From an uncultured Prevotellaceae bacterium (GTDB lineage Bacteria > Bacteroidota > Bacteroidia > Bacteroidales > UBA3663), in NCBI GenBank assembly GCA_900319235.1, contig ONNR01000008.1:101902-136973 (forward strand): a stretch of 35,072 nucleotides of DNA. Direction: 5' to 3'. This document shows, one piece after another, positions 1-8,048 of this stretch (the stretch's first letter is position 1; each line of letters starts with the position of its first letter). Both the position numbers and the translations under genes were made by a program. The notes beneath the pieces were generated by a model that was not told the origin of the DNA, searched no databases, and saw only the letters and a program-made list of their open reading frames with translations.

Positions 1-2
1 CA

Positions 3-530
3 GAGACTGTGAATGCCTATCTGTCTTCGGGTGTCATCATCCTGGACGAAGGCAGCAAGTTCCAAACCACTTCGAATGTCGCAGGCAGCGACGGCACGGT
101 ATATTCCGATAAGGTGGGTTCCATCCAGCTTGCCAAGAGCACGGGCACGATGACTGTCTATTGTCCCGATGGCATCACTTCGGTCGATTATTACCTGGCG
201 CGTACGGGTTCGTTCAAGGGCGATGTATTAGGTTGTGACGATGGCGTGAACTTCACCGAGATTACCGAATACAGCGGAAGCAAGGGCATCAAGGAAGTTG
301 GCGTCACGCTCGACACTCCTTACAAGTATGTGCAGCTCACCAATACTGCTTCGGGTTCGCTCCATGTGCAGGGCATCATTGTGATGCGCGTGAAGGGCGA
401 GGATGCGATTCACACGGTTCGTCTTGACTCCTCCCCTGCTGGCGTGGCTTATGACCTGATGGGACGAAAGGTGCGTACTGAGCAGCGCGGAGTGCTGGTT
501 AAAGGCGGGCGCGTGGTGGTGGTGAAGTGA
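3..530 (+). CDS. Secreted protein with C-terminal sorting-like tail, 3' part only
   Basis: The reading frame is open from the left edge, so the 5' part lies outside the window and the GTG at 9 is unlikely to be the true start. The visible 176 codons are rich in beta-type residues (Gly, Thr, Ser, Val). They end in a tail containing YDLMGRKV, RGVLVKGG and a final run of Val and Lys. That pattern matches the short C-terminal sorting-like motif of many secreted Bacteroidales enzymes and surface proteins, which suggests export. No catalytic motif is visible in this part, so the enzyme class cannot be stated. A terminator hairpin follows 31 bases after the stop. Confidence 0.75.
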   Translation, partial: ETVNAYLSSGVIILDEGSKFQTTSNVAGSDGTVYSDKVGSIQLAKSTGTMTVYCPDGITSVDYYLARTGSFKGDVLGCDDGVNFTEITEYSGSKGIKEVGVTLDTPYKYVQLTNTASGSLHVQGIIVMRVKGEDAIHTVRLDSSPAGVAYDLMGRKVRTEQRGVLVKGGRVVVVK

Positions 531-560
531 GATAATATAAGGCTGCTGAGAACAAAACAA

Positions 561-588
561 TAATGCCGACTCATTTGAGCCGGCATTA
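561..588 (+). terminator. Hairpin terminator after the secreted protein
   Basis: TAATGCCG at 561-568 pairs with CGGCATTA at 581-588, with a second short pairing CTC/GAG inside the loop. It lies just after the stop at 530. A near-identical stem occurs at 3150-3177. Confidence 0.7.
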
Positions 589-725
589 ATTGTGGATAAG
601 GATGGATAATGCATTACCTGTAATGAAGGTATTATCTGTAAGGGACAAGGCATTACCAGCCCCAAGTTTCATACTGAACGTTAAATATGGAAAACGATAA
701 AATGAATCGATTTTGAAAAATGCAA

Positions 726-1685
726 TTACCAATTATCGTGTACCTTTTTCCCTGAGCAAAGAAAATTGACTCCATGCGCCTTGCAGAGTGTGGCCAACGG
801 GACGAGGATGCGGTGGTCGTATTGATAGAGGGGAATAAAATACTCCAAGATGCTATAGTTGTTTAAATCATATTCCAGATCCAATGAGATGGAATCATAT
901 TCCTTGTTTTTGAATTTCACATTCAAGCACGATGCATTATGAATGCGGTAAAAGGGTATTCGCCAAGTCCACCGTGTAAACCATGAGGTTTTGTATTCAA
1001 TCCTCTCGATTTCCTTCCATTCGATGTCATTGAGCAGGAAGCCGTTTACCAAACGATCGTACAGCGGTTGTTCATTTTTCTTGATGAGGGTCAAATCCTC
1101 ATTCCGATGTGTATAGAGAAAATAGGATAATGCCAAGGAAAGTGCGAGAGAGATCATTAGCCAAAACGGGAAAGATTTCAGCAGAAAGATTTTTATGTAG
1201 ATACCCCACAAGCAGCCGATTACGATGAGGATGGTGATAGCAATCAGCGCGTCTTTAGCGATGAAATCCTTGTTTTCGGGGATTCTGTCTTTTGTATGCA
1301 TACCATCCTTGTCAAACCATATCTTGGGAGAATAGATGATGTTGGTGATACAGGCATAGATAAAGTAAAGTGAACAGCAAATTAAAATCATATTGCTTTG
1401 ATAGTCATCCATAGGAGAAGTGATAATATCATGGATGCAAATTACCAAATAGATAAGGCATAACAATAGCAATTCGAAAAACATTCTCGAGAATCTGTAC
1501 AACGGGAGGCATAGCCGCATGCTGTCGGCACAAGATATATCAACGCCCGAAACACGCCCGTTTTTGACACCTATCCCCTTCATCATTTTCTTTCGAGAAT
1601 GGATGCGAGAAATAATGCTGTAAGCGATGTAGCTCGGCACAAAAAGGATGATGAGGATGAAAATGAGGTTGGAGATGGAAAACAT
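726..1685 (-). CDS. Integral membrane protein of unknown function
   Basis: A 319-residue protein starting MFSISNLIF. The frame stays open 22 codons further upstream, but a good promoter (TTTG, 20 bases, TATCTTTG on the minus strand, 1721-1752) lies in that extension, so the ATG at 1685 is preferred. Five hydrophobic segments are visible: one at the N-terminus, then segments around MFFELLLLCLIYLVICI, MILICCSLYFIYACI, ALIAITILIVIGCLWGIYI and FWLMISLALSLALSYFLY. The C-terminal third is soluble and begins with WKEIERIEY, followed by beta-rich sequence that could be a small PH-like domain. That last point is a guess from pattern. It is transcribed divergently from the TPR gene. No family is recognised with certainty. 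Confidence 0.7.
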   Translation of the reverse strand: MFSISNLIFILIILFVPSYIAYSIISRIHSRKKMMKGIGVKNGRVSGVDISCADSMRLCLPLYRFSRMFFELLLLCLIYLVICIHDIITSPMDDYQSNMILICCSLYFIYACITNIIYSPKIWFDKDGMHTKDRIPENKDFIAKDALIAITILIVIGCLWGIYIKIFLLKSFPFWLMISLALSLALSYFLYTHRNEDLTLIKKNEQPLYDRLVNGFLLNDIEWKEIERIEYKTSWFTRWTWRIPFYRIHNASCLNVKFKNKEYDSISLDLEYDLNNYSILEYFIPLYQYDHRILVPLATLCKAHGVNFLCSGKKVHDNW

Positions 1686-1720
1686 ACTAATGCAAACTTC
1701 TATGTCTAATAATTCCTGCG

Positions 1721-1752
1721 CAAAGATAAGGACAAAAATTTGCATTGCCAAA
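1721..1752 (-). promoter_or_regulatory. Bacteroidetes-type promoter for the membrane protein
   Basis: On the minus strand TATCTTTG (1728-1721) is preceded 20 bases upstream by a TTTG (within 1752-1748). This fits the Bacteroidetes -7/-33 consensus. It sits within the longest open frame and decides for the ATG at 1685. Confidence 0.65.
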
Positions 1753-1881
1753 TTTTATTGCAATTTTTTACTTGATTATCGACAAAAGTATCAAAATATA
1801 CTCGAAATACAACGGAGGGGCATCCGTTCGTCGGTGAAAATATGTATTCTGTCGATAAGGCGAGTTTTTTTGAAGAAAATG

Positions 1882-1913
1882 TTTGGAGCCGATGAAAAAA
1901 AGTCTTATCTTTG
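1882..1913 (+). promoter_or_regulatory. Bacteroidetes-type promoter for the TPR protein
   Basis: TTTG at 1882-1885, 20 bases, then TATCTTTG at 1906-1913, 22 bases before the ATG at 1936. Confidence 0.7.
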
Positions 1914-1935
1914 CAACATTAAAACATAAACAACT

Positions 1936-3129
1936 ATGAAGAAGACTTTGATTACTCTAATGCTGCTGGCTATGACTGCCGTGGCTTGGTCGCAGGATAA
2001 CAAGGTACGAATTGCTGAGCTTGACAGCATCGGCATCATGCAGTTTAATAATCAGCAGTACGATGAAGCGCTGACCACCTTTCAGCAGGAACTGAGTCTT
2101 ATCCAGCAGGAATATGGTGAAAACGACTCTCTTTACGTCGATGATCTGGCGGTAATCAGCCGCTGCTATTTCCGTCAGAAGGCTTACAAGAAGGCGCTTG
2201 AGACGGGGCTTAAGGCTGCAGAAATCTATGGCAATCATTACAGCAAGGATAATGTCTATTATGCCAACCTGCTCGACAATGTTTCACTCTATTATTCGAG
2301 TGTTGATGATCTGGCGAATGCCGAGAAGTACAGCGATGAGGCGGTGAAAATCTACTACAAGTATTTCACCAACGATCGTCATATGGGTGGCACTTTGGCC
2401 CATGCGGCTGAAATCAAGTACAGTTTGGACAAATTCGCTGAGGCTGTAGCTCTGCAGGAACATGCGCTGACTCTGATTGAGAATGATGAGGGTACACATT
2501 CCGATCATTATCTCAATGAGTTGAAATACATGAAGATGTATTATGACGAGGTGGGCAATGCGGCCAAGGTGGAGGAAATGGAGGCGCTGGAGGCTCAGTT
2601 GAAAGACGAGATGGAACATGGCTTTGTGCCACCATTGGTGGAATTCAAGACTGCCGAAAAGTGCCGCGAGCACAACGAGGATGCCTACTATTGCAGCCTT
2701 TATTACCTCAATCATTACCTCAATGCAGATAAGATGGGGCAAGCTGCACAATACATCCAATCCTGGTCGATGTCGTCGCCCGATGTGATGATGATTTTTG
2801 GAGAACCAGAGGCAAAGTGGGGCAACGAACCAAAGAATGCAGTATATATGATTGCCTATATGGCTGCCTGCACCAAATTTGCATTGACGCACGAGCCGGT
2901 CGATCCCCTCGAACAATATATGAGTGCCATCATTGATATGATCAACTATTATTCGGCCAACAAGGAGCTGACAGGCGAAGTGGAGGCATTCGAGGAGTAT
3001 ATCAATCTTTTCAACAAAGACCCTAAGAAGCTGACTGATAGGCTTGAAAAGGATTATGCTGCATTCCAGAAGGCTTCCGACAAGGGAAAGACCACGAAGC
3101 TTACTACAAGAACCGAAAGCGAACAATGA
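1936..3129 (+). CDS. Secreted tetratricopeptide-repeat protein
   Basis: A 397-residue protein with a clear signal peptide, MKKTLITLMLLAMTAVAWSQ, so it is probably periplasmic. The N-terminal half contains TPR-type helical pairs, for example YDEALTTFQQELSLIQQEY, YKKALETGLKAAEIYG, LANAEKYSDEAVKIYYKYF and FAEAVALQEHALTLIEN, with the usual aromatic and small residues at TPR positions (about residues 35-185). TPRs mediate protein-protein contacts, so a scaffold or chaperone-like role is likely. The C-terminal half (about 210-397) is helical with no recognised domain. It has its own promoter at 1882-1913, and a hairpin after the stop separates it from the convergent gene. Confidence 0.85.
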   Translation: MKKTLITLMLLAMTAVAWSQDNKVRIAELDSIGIMQFNNQQYDEALTTFQQELSLIQQEYGENDSLYVDDLAVISRCYFRQKAYKKALETGLKAAEIYGNHYSKDNVYYANLLDNVSLYYSSVDDLANAEKYSDEAVKIYYKYFTNDRHMGGTLAHAAEIKYSLDKFAEAVALQEHALTLIENDEGTHSDHYLNELKYMKMYYDEVGNAAKVEEMEALEAQLKDEMEHGFVPPLVEFKTAEKCREHNEDAYYCSLYYLNHYLNADKMGQAAQYIQSWSMSSPDVMMIFGEPEAKWGNEPKNAVYMIAYMAACTKFALTHEPVDPLEQYMSAIIDMINYYSANKELTGEVEAFEEYINLFNKDPKKLTDRLEKDYAAFQKASDKGKTTKLTTRTESEQ

Positions 3130-3149
3130 TGATACAATGATGATAATGA

Positions 3150-3177
3150 CAATGCCGACTCAATGAGAGCCGGCATT
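3150..3177. terminator. Bidirectional terminator between convergent genes
   Basis: AATGCCG (3151-3157) pairs with CGGCATT (3171-3177), with an inner CTCA/TGAG pairing. It lies between the TPR gene and the convergent plug-domain gene. The stem is the same as that at 561-588. Confidence 0.7.
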
Positions 3178-3213
3178 GCTGTGTATGGATGTGGGAGTTG
3201 TTTTGTTCGAAAC

Positions 3214-5046
3214 TCATTCGATTCGGATCGTCTTCGAAGAGGAGATGATGTTGCCATCGTCCGAAACACCTTCGATGCGGATGGTGCAGGTGGAGCCTTG
3301 TGCATCGTTTGTCCAGAAGCTGAAAGTGCATTGGCCGTCGGCATTCACCACGAGGTTGGGATTCCAGTAGAGCGTGATGCGCTGGTCGGTGCCATTGGGT
3401 GTGGTGGGGCCTTGATAGACGCCGTTGTTGAACGTGCGAGGATGCTGATGTCCGAGGGGCGTGACTTCCTTCACGAGCGATTCCTTGCCGACATTGGGTA
3501 TCTCCTTCAGGGTGAAGATGCGGAGGCAGTAGTTGTGGGTGCGTAATGCTCTGTCTTGTCCGCCAGCAGCGCCTCCCTTAGGACCGATTGTTCTCGAAAT
3601 GGTGGGTACTGCCGTGGTGTTCACGATGTCCAGGTAATCTACGTAATAAGGTGGGCAGATCTGGTTGATGTAATCAGGTACATTCATACCGAAAGGCGGT
3701 TGGATCAGGACATTGTCAATCATCACAAGCAAGGGCTCATTGCGGAAGTGCGGATGGTTGTCGCGCACGGTGACACCTGGGATGGCATTGAGCAGGGTTT
3801 CGAAGGTGTAGTCCTTGTATTCGGCTACCTTGCTTTGGTCGAGGCGAGCGAGGGCATTTTGTCCAGCGGGGTCAAGTTGTTCGCGTGTACGGCCCACTAC
3901 GTCGATTTCGTTGAGCAGAATCTCCCATTGGGCGTTGTTGTACTTCATTCGGGTGATGAGGTTGTCGTAGAACGATTGGCTTTCGACCTCGGCTGCGTTG
4001 GCTTCGAGGTGGTGAACATCCTTGGCGAAAAGTTCGGGAAGCAGCTCTATTTCACCCACATCCTTGCCAGCCTCGTCGTGTGAACGAAGGAAGAACCTTG
4101 TGCCATCGGGCAGGTCAAAGCCATCGAAGGTGAACATACCGCGTTCGTCGGAAACCTGCTCATCCACATAGCCTTGTGTCGGGGCGATCAGGCTGACCTC
4201 GATGCCCGATAAAAGACGTCCGCGCATGGAGCTACGGACACGTCCGGTGATGATTTCAAATTCCTCGGGAAGATATGTTGGATAGCGCAATTTGCCTTTC
4301 TCCATGTCCTTGATGCTGTGGAGGAAAGGTTGTCCGAAGAGTTCGTATTGGATGGCATTGGTCGGGTCGATGGGTGCAGCTGCATCGTCGGTCACCGAAG
4401 CGGCAAGGACGGTGTTGGCAGGAGCGCGGAAACTCACTTCCACAAAGGTGCGCTGGCTGTAGCTGTCCTTGTCGGTCTTGATTTCAGGATGATAGACGCG
4501 CGGGTTGTGGTCGGCCTTGAGCAGCGAAGTGCGGTCGATGGGGTGATAGGCATCCTCCTGGGTCGTTTGCGTCAGCAGCATCGGGTAAGCGCCATTGCTG
4601 AGTTCACGGGCATTGACCACCTGCACGTTGCGCTTGAAGAAGTATTGTTCGCCCGCATTGAGCATCCAACGCGTGTAGCCAACGAGGGTGTAGATGCCCG
4701 AAGGCAGCGTCGGGTCGAGGGGAACGTAGCCGCGCATAGTTAAGACGTCACGTTCGGGCTGCATATGGAGCTTTGCGCGATAGACGAGGCTGTCGGTTTG
4801 GCTCAAAAGTTCGACGTAGAGGAAACGGCTGAAGAGTGCAGGTTTCATCGTAAGGCCATCGACGATGAATGGACGCAGCCAGATGGTGTCGCCGCCCACA
4901 TAAAGATTGCGGTCCGTCATTATGTGCACCTTTTCCTGCGGCATTATTCTGTTTTGCAAGGAAAAACGCTCCTGCACTTCGTCCTGTGCAGAAAGAGAGG
5001 AACTCAATAAGAATAAAGAGAAGACCAGTAAATGCGCTGTTTTCAT
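3214..5046 (-). CDS. Secreted MG2-like/carboxypeptidase-regulatory/TonB-plug domain protein
   Basis: A 610-residue exported protein with signal peptide MKTAHLLVFSLFLLSSSLSAQ. The N-terminal part (EKVHIMTDRNLYVGGDTIWLRPFIVDG, given here as a region near residues 38-65, and LPSGIYTLVGYTRWML) resembles the macroglobulin MG2-type domain of large Bacteroidetes surface proteins. A carboxypeptidase-regulatory-like segment follows (ITGRVRSSMRGRLLSGIEVSLIAP). Next comes a TonB-receptor plug-like segment (LLNAIPGVTVRDN ... LVMIDNV). There is no C-terminal outer-membrane barrel, so it cannot be a complete TonB-dependent transporter. These proteins probably sit in the periplasm or at the outer-membrane surface; the ligand is unknown. 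It converges with the TPR gene on a shared terminator. Confidence 0.8.
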   Translation of the reverse strand: MKTAHLLVFSLFLLSSSLSAQDEVQERFSLQNRIMPQEKVHIMTDRNLYVGGDTIWLRPFIVDGLTMKPALFSRFLYVELLSQTDSLVYRAKLHMQPERDVLTMRGYVPLDPTLPSGIYTLVGYTRWMLNAGEQYFFKRNVQVVNARELSNGAYPMLLTQTTQEDAYHPIDRTSLLKADHNPRVYHPEIKTDKDSYSQRTFVEVSFRAPANTVLAASVTDDAAAPIDPTNAIQYELFGQPFLHSIKDMEKGKLRYPTYLPEEFEIITGRVRSSMRGRLLSGIEVSLIAPTQGYVDEQVSDERGMFTFDGFDLPDGTRFFLRSHDEAGKDVGEIELLPELFAKDVHHLEANAAEVESQSFYDNLITRMKYNNAQWEILLNEIDVVGRTREQLDPAGQNALARLDQSKVAEYKDYTFETLLNAIPGVTVRDNHPHFRNEPLLVMIDNVLIQPPFGMNVPDYINQICPPYYVDYLDIVNTTAVPTISRTIGPKGGAAGGQDRALRTHNYCLRIFTLKEIPNVGKESLVKEVTPLGHQHPRTFNNGVYQGPTTPNGTDQRITLYWNPNLVVNADGQCTFSFWTNDAQGSTCTIRIEGVSDDGNIISSSKTIRIE

Positions 5047-5200
5047 AGTTTTGTTGATTTGGAATTCTAAGTTTTAGACCTTCCCAATGCCGATAGTTTA
5101 AAGAAAATACTGCAAATTTGTGTTGGAAAAATAGAAAAAGGCTTTTAGATTTGGAAATATTGCGCAGAGTGAGTAACTTTGCGGCGCTTTTCGAAATCAT

Positions 5201-5580
5201 AGTACACTCTCGGAATGCGGAAGTACTTTGTCGGCCGTTGTAGTACAATCTACGAGCGCGGAAGTACTCTGTCGGCCGTGATAGTACAATCTCCGAACGC
5301 GGAAGTACTCTGTCGGCCGTGATAGTACAATCTACGAATGCGGAAGTACTATGTGGGCCGAAGTAGTACAATCTCAGAATGCGGAAGTACTGAAACGGCC
5401 GAAGTAGTGCAATCTCGGAGCGGGAATGTTCCACTCCGTAACAAGTAGTGCAATCTCGGAGCGCTAAAAGTACTCTGTCGGCCGAGGTAGTGCAATCTCA
5501 GAATGCGGAAGTACTCTGTCGGCCGTTGTAGTACAATCTCCGAACGCGGAAGTACTCCGTCGGCCGAGATAGTACAATCT
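5201..5580. repeat. 41-bp tandem repeat array, nine units plus a partial one
   Basis: Units start at 5201, 5242, 5283, 5324, 5365, 5406, 5447, 5489, 5530 and 5571. The period is 41 bp except for one 42-bp unit. Each unit begins AGTACAATCT (or AGTGCAATCT), continues with a CGAAxGCGGA segment, then AAGTACT, then a part ending in CGGCCG. Inside a unit AGTAC pairs with the later GTACT, and CCG with CGG, so most units can form a short hairpin; CGGCCG is itself palindromic. The unit at 5406 is diverged in its second half. There are no unique spacers. The array fills the divergent intergenic region upstream of the HsdR-like gene at 5636. Confidence 0.92.
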
Positions 5581-5635
5581 CACCCTACTCGAATATTTTC
5601 AGCAAAAATACTAACATTCAATCATTCATATATAA

Positions 5636-6862
5636 ATGTATCTTGCAAACAAACGGCCCCATGCCTATCATCGGAAGAAACTTATCCGACAACTTGTGGC
5701 CGATGGCTACAAACTTGAAAAGGCTCCCAAAATCAACAGAACGGAACCATACGCCTTGTTCAATGGTCCTCGACCAGATGACTGGTTTTTTGAGATTGAC
5801 TTGAAGCGCTTTCATGCAGGCGAAGCCTTTTATCGGGTAGAGAGTTTCTCAGTAATCGTAGATCATATTGGTTTGCGCGCTTTCCATCATTATTGGCCCG
5901 AAAGTAAAGTTACTGATACTTACTCACTCGCCGAAGCGCGCGAACGTTTCTACGACTATCTGCTGTGCGGCTATGAGTTCAAGTACGGCAGCAAGCGCCG
6001 CCCGCAATATGGACTGTGCCAGCTCATCGACTATAAGAATCTCGCATCCAATACCTTGCGTGTCTTTGAGGCGTGGCCAGGTTCGCAGCCAAATGGCTTT
6101 GCTTGGGACCTGATCATCACCATCAATAGTATGCCCCTCGTGGCAGTGGTCTTTGGCGACAAGGGGAAACTCCTTGCCACGGCAGAGAAGGCGCTCGAGG
6201 AAGTACGTGCCGACAAGTACTTTGCCACTTTCCTCCAGATGCTCATCGTCACCGACGGACACACTTCCTACATGGGTTCGCCCGACGATGATGCAAAGGC
6301 CTTTACCCGATGGGATAACCTCCACGACGACATTCTCAGCCCCACCAGGCTCATCAAACAGATCTACTACGGCATTCGTCCGGGCAATACGGACGATGGA
6401 TTTGTTACGTTTGTAGCTGATTATCAGCAGAGGGATCTGGTGAACAAGATAAATCTGTTCCTTCAGCAGAACATGGTGGAAAAGCCGTCCGATTCGTCGC
6501 AATGCCTGGGTTATGTGTTGGCTACCAGCAGCGAAAACAATCTGCGCCACCCCTCTCCTTTCGGATGGATGGGAGCCGTCAGGCAGATGGTGCTCGAACA
6601 GAATATCCTGCTTTGCCCGAGCGAAGTGATAGCCGACCTCACTGAGAATGAGGAGATTGATGATGACACGCGATTCGCTTTTCTGCGTGAGACGATGACC
6701 GTGGACGAATGCCGCCAGCTGATGCAGGAAAGGCCCAATGTCCGCTTCGTCCGTTTCGTCGATCGTCCCACGGGACCTTATCTGGTCGATCCGCAGCTCT
6801 TCGGCCAATTGATCTGTAAGTTTGACCACCCCATCGACACTCTCGAATATGAAGCCGAATAA
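5636..6862 (+). CDS. HsdR N-terminal-domain-like protein with apparently lost active sites
   Basis: A 408-residue protein. Residues about 103-240 follow the type I restriction HsdR N-terminal endonuclease pattern: RFYDYLLCGYEFKYG, LIDYKNLASN (HsdR: LIDFxNPxNN), AWDLIITINSMPLVAV (HsdR: PDVVLFVNGLPLVVIELK), then the FLQMLIVTDGHTSYMGS and FTRWDN region. The nuclease Asp is kept (D158), but the following E-x-K reads V172-F-G174. The later YQQRDLVNKI fits the region before the HsdR helicase. The equivalent of HTQGSGKS reads roughly ATSSENNL, so the Walker A appears absent, and the protein ends soon after. No clear promoter is seen. The next gene overlaps it by 14 bases. The fold assignment is by eye. 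DNA binding without cleavage is an inference. Confidence 0.6.
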   Translation: MYLANKRPHAYHRKKLIRQLVADGYKLEKAPKINRTEPYALFNGPRPDDWFFEIDLKRFHAGEAFYRVESFSVIVDHIGLRAFHHYWPESKVTDTYSLAEARERFYDYLLCGYEFKYGSKRRPQYGLCQLIDYKNLASNTLRVFEAWPGSQPNGFAWDLIITINSMPLVAVVFGDKGKLLATAEKALEEVRADKYFATFLQMLIVTDGHTSYMGSPDDDAKAFTRWDNLHDDILSPTRLIKQIYYGIRPGNTDDGFVTFVADYQQRDLVNKINLFLQQNMVEKPSDSSQCLGYVLATSSENNLRHPSPFGWMGAVRQMVLEQNILLCPSEVIADLTENEEIDDDTRFAFLRETMTVDECRQLMQERPNVRFVRFVDRPTGPYLVDPQLFGQLICKFDHPIDTLEYEAE

Positions 6863-7628
6863 GCCGATTTTACCCACGATGCAGGACGTCGAGGATTGGG
6901 AAAAGATAGGAGAATCGTTGAAGTGGATGAAGGCGCGCCTGGTTGAACTGCTGCCATTTGCTGCCCACCAGGCTCCGTCGCGCGACCTGGATTATCACCT
7001 CAGGAATGCCATTGCGACGTGGGAAGCGAGTGGCGGCATACAGTTGCCTGAAGCCACAGCCACCGAAGCTGCACCCGAGGTCGAAATCCCAGGCGAAGAG
7101 CCTTGCCACAAGCGAGGCCCGAAGACCGACTCCTTCCTGTGCAACAATGACGATAGGGACGCCTTTGTCGTCAAACTCCGTGGAATGATACGCTCGCGGT
7201 TCAAGACCGAGGGGAAGCACGGAATGATGGAGGTGGGACGCGAAAATCTGCAAGAATTGGAGCCTTCGAAGTACTTTGCCTGCCTTTTTGCCGTACTTAT
7301 CGAATATGGAGTTGCGAAAGAGAATGCCACACCTAAGGGTTTTGAGCGCCTTATCAAGGAAGCTGTTGACGTGCCCGACCTGCAGGGCGTCTTCAAGCTC
7401 CACTACACTTCGTTCAACAATGTGATCAACGATTGGATGAAGATGTGCAAAAGTGAGGTCATAAAATCGCTGAAAGGACGTCAACGCGTGCTCATTTCTT
7501 CCATGCAGATGTCCGATTGCAACGGCAAGGAAGCCATGAATGAGCTCCAGGATTGGAAAAACAAGTATAGTTACGTGGCCGACAACGCACGCAAAGATGG
7601 ACTATTGCGCGATGTTTCAATGACTTAG
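6849..7628 (+). CDS. Hypothetical protein coupled to the HsdR-like gene
   Basis: A 259-residue protein starting MKPNKPILPTMQDVEDW at the ATG at 6849, which overlaps the end of the HsdR-like gene by 14 bases. A TTG nine codons upstream is possible but less likely. The overlap indicates one transcript and translational coupling. The N-terminal 90 residues are helical and end in a linker rich in Ala, Glu and Pro. A basic KRGP segment follows, and then a mostly helical domain of about 150 residues (LRGMIRSRFKTEGKHGMMEVG, KYFACLFAVLIEYGVA, FNNVINDWMKMCKSEV). No catalytic motif is recognised and I cannot assign a family. The pairing suggests it works with the HsdR-like protein. Confidence 0.75.
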   Translation: MKPNKPILPTMQDVEDWEKIGESLKWMKARLVELLPFAAHQAPSRDLDYHLRNAIATWEASGGIQLPEATATEAAPEVEIPGEEPCHKRGPKTDSFLCNNDDRDAFVVKLRGMIRSRFKTEGKHGMMEVGRENLQELEPSKYFACLFAVLIEYGVAKENATPKGFERLIKEAVDVPDLQGVFKLHYTSFNNVINDWMKMCKSEVIKSLKGRQRVLISSMQMSDCNGKEAMNELQDWKNKYSYVADNARKDGLLRDVSMT

Positions 7629-7650
7629 CCTTATAGGGAAAAATTTGGCT

Positions 7651-7839
7651 GCGGTCGCACGGTCGCGCGGTCGCGACCATTTGGCACACTTACACAGGCA
7701 GAGACACAGAGATAAGAGAGGAATATATATAGAATAAATTTTCCTTATATATATTATACACCTTATTCCTCCATACTTCCCTACCACGGCACACATATAC
7801 ATACCCCCTGCGGTCGCGACCGACCGCGACCGCGACCGC
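7651..7839. repeat. GC-rich inverted repeats flanking an AT-rich core (origin-like)
   Basis: The 420-bp gap between two genes holds two clusters of the heptamer GGTCGCG or its complement: 7651-7678 on the left and 7810-7839 on the right, in largely inverted orientation. Each also contains the palindrome GGTCGCGACC. The roughly 130 bases between them are AT-rich, with facing TATATATA tracts and an inverted GAGGAATA/TATTCCTC-type pair. The arrangement resembles a replication origin or recombination site and lies just upstream of a primase-helicase-like gene. Function is inferred. Confidence 0.6.
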
Positions 7840-7926
7840 TTTGTTGGTTTCCACTAACGGTTTTTCAAGGATTGTCGCTAATAATTTTGCAGCCAGCACT
7901 AATTATTTCGCAGGAAATTGTTAGTG

Positions 7927-7957
7927 TTGGTTTTCTCATTATTTATTATTAACTTTG
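7927..7957 (+). promoter_or_regulatory. Promoter of the primase-helicase-like gene
   Basis: TTGG at 7927-7930, 19 bases, then TAACTTTG at 7950-7957. The transcript would have a leader of about 85 bases containing a small hairpin, ACCAT (7977-7981) with ATGGT (7990-7994). An inverted pair CAGCACTAA / TTAGTGTTG lies directly upstream of and across the -33 region. Confidence 0.6.
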
Positions 7958-8048
7958 CACCAGCAAATCGAAAAGGACCATATCCGGAGATGGTTTTTGA
8001 GAGCTGCTTTTGTTGAACATTTATTGTATAATCTAATCTAATTTAATT

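Noticed and set aside
228..665. 145-residue minus-strand frame
   Set aside because: It overlaps the 3' end of the secreted protein and its terminator; composition (many His and Ser) is that of a shadow.
3163..3546. Plus-strand frames within the plug-domain gene
   Set aside because: Shadows of the minus-strand gene, which has a signal peptide and recognisable domains.
4748..5434. 228-residue minus-strand frame across the repeat array
   Set aside because: It overlaps the start of the plug-domain gene in another frame and takes its repeated residues from the 41-bp array.
5201..5580. CRISPR array
   Set aside because: The 41-bp units are contiguous and similar along their whole length, with no unique spacers and no cas genes.
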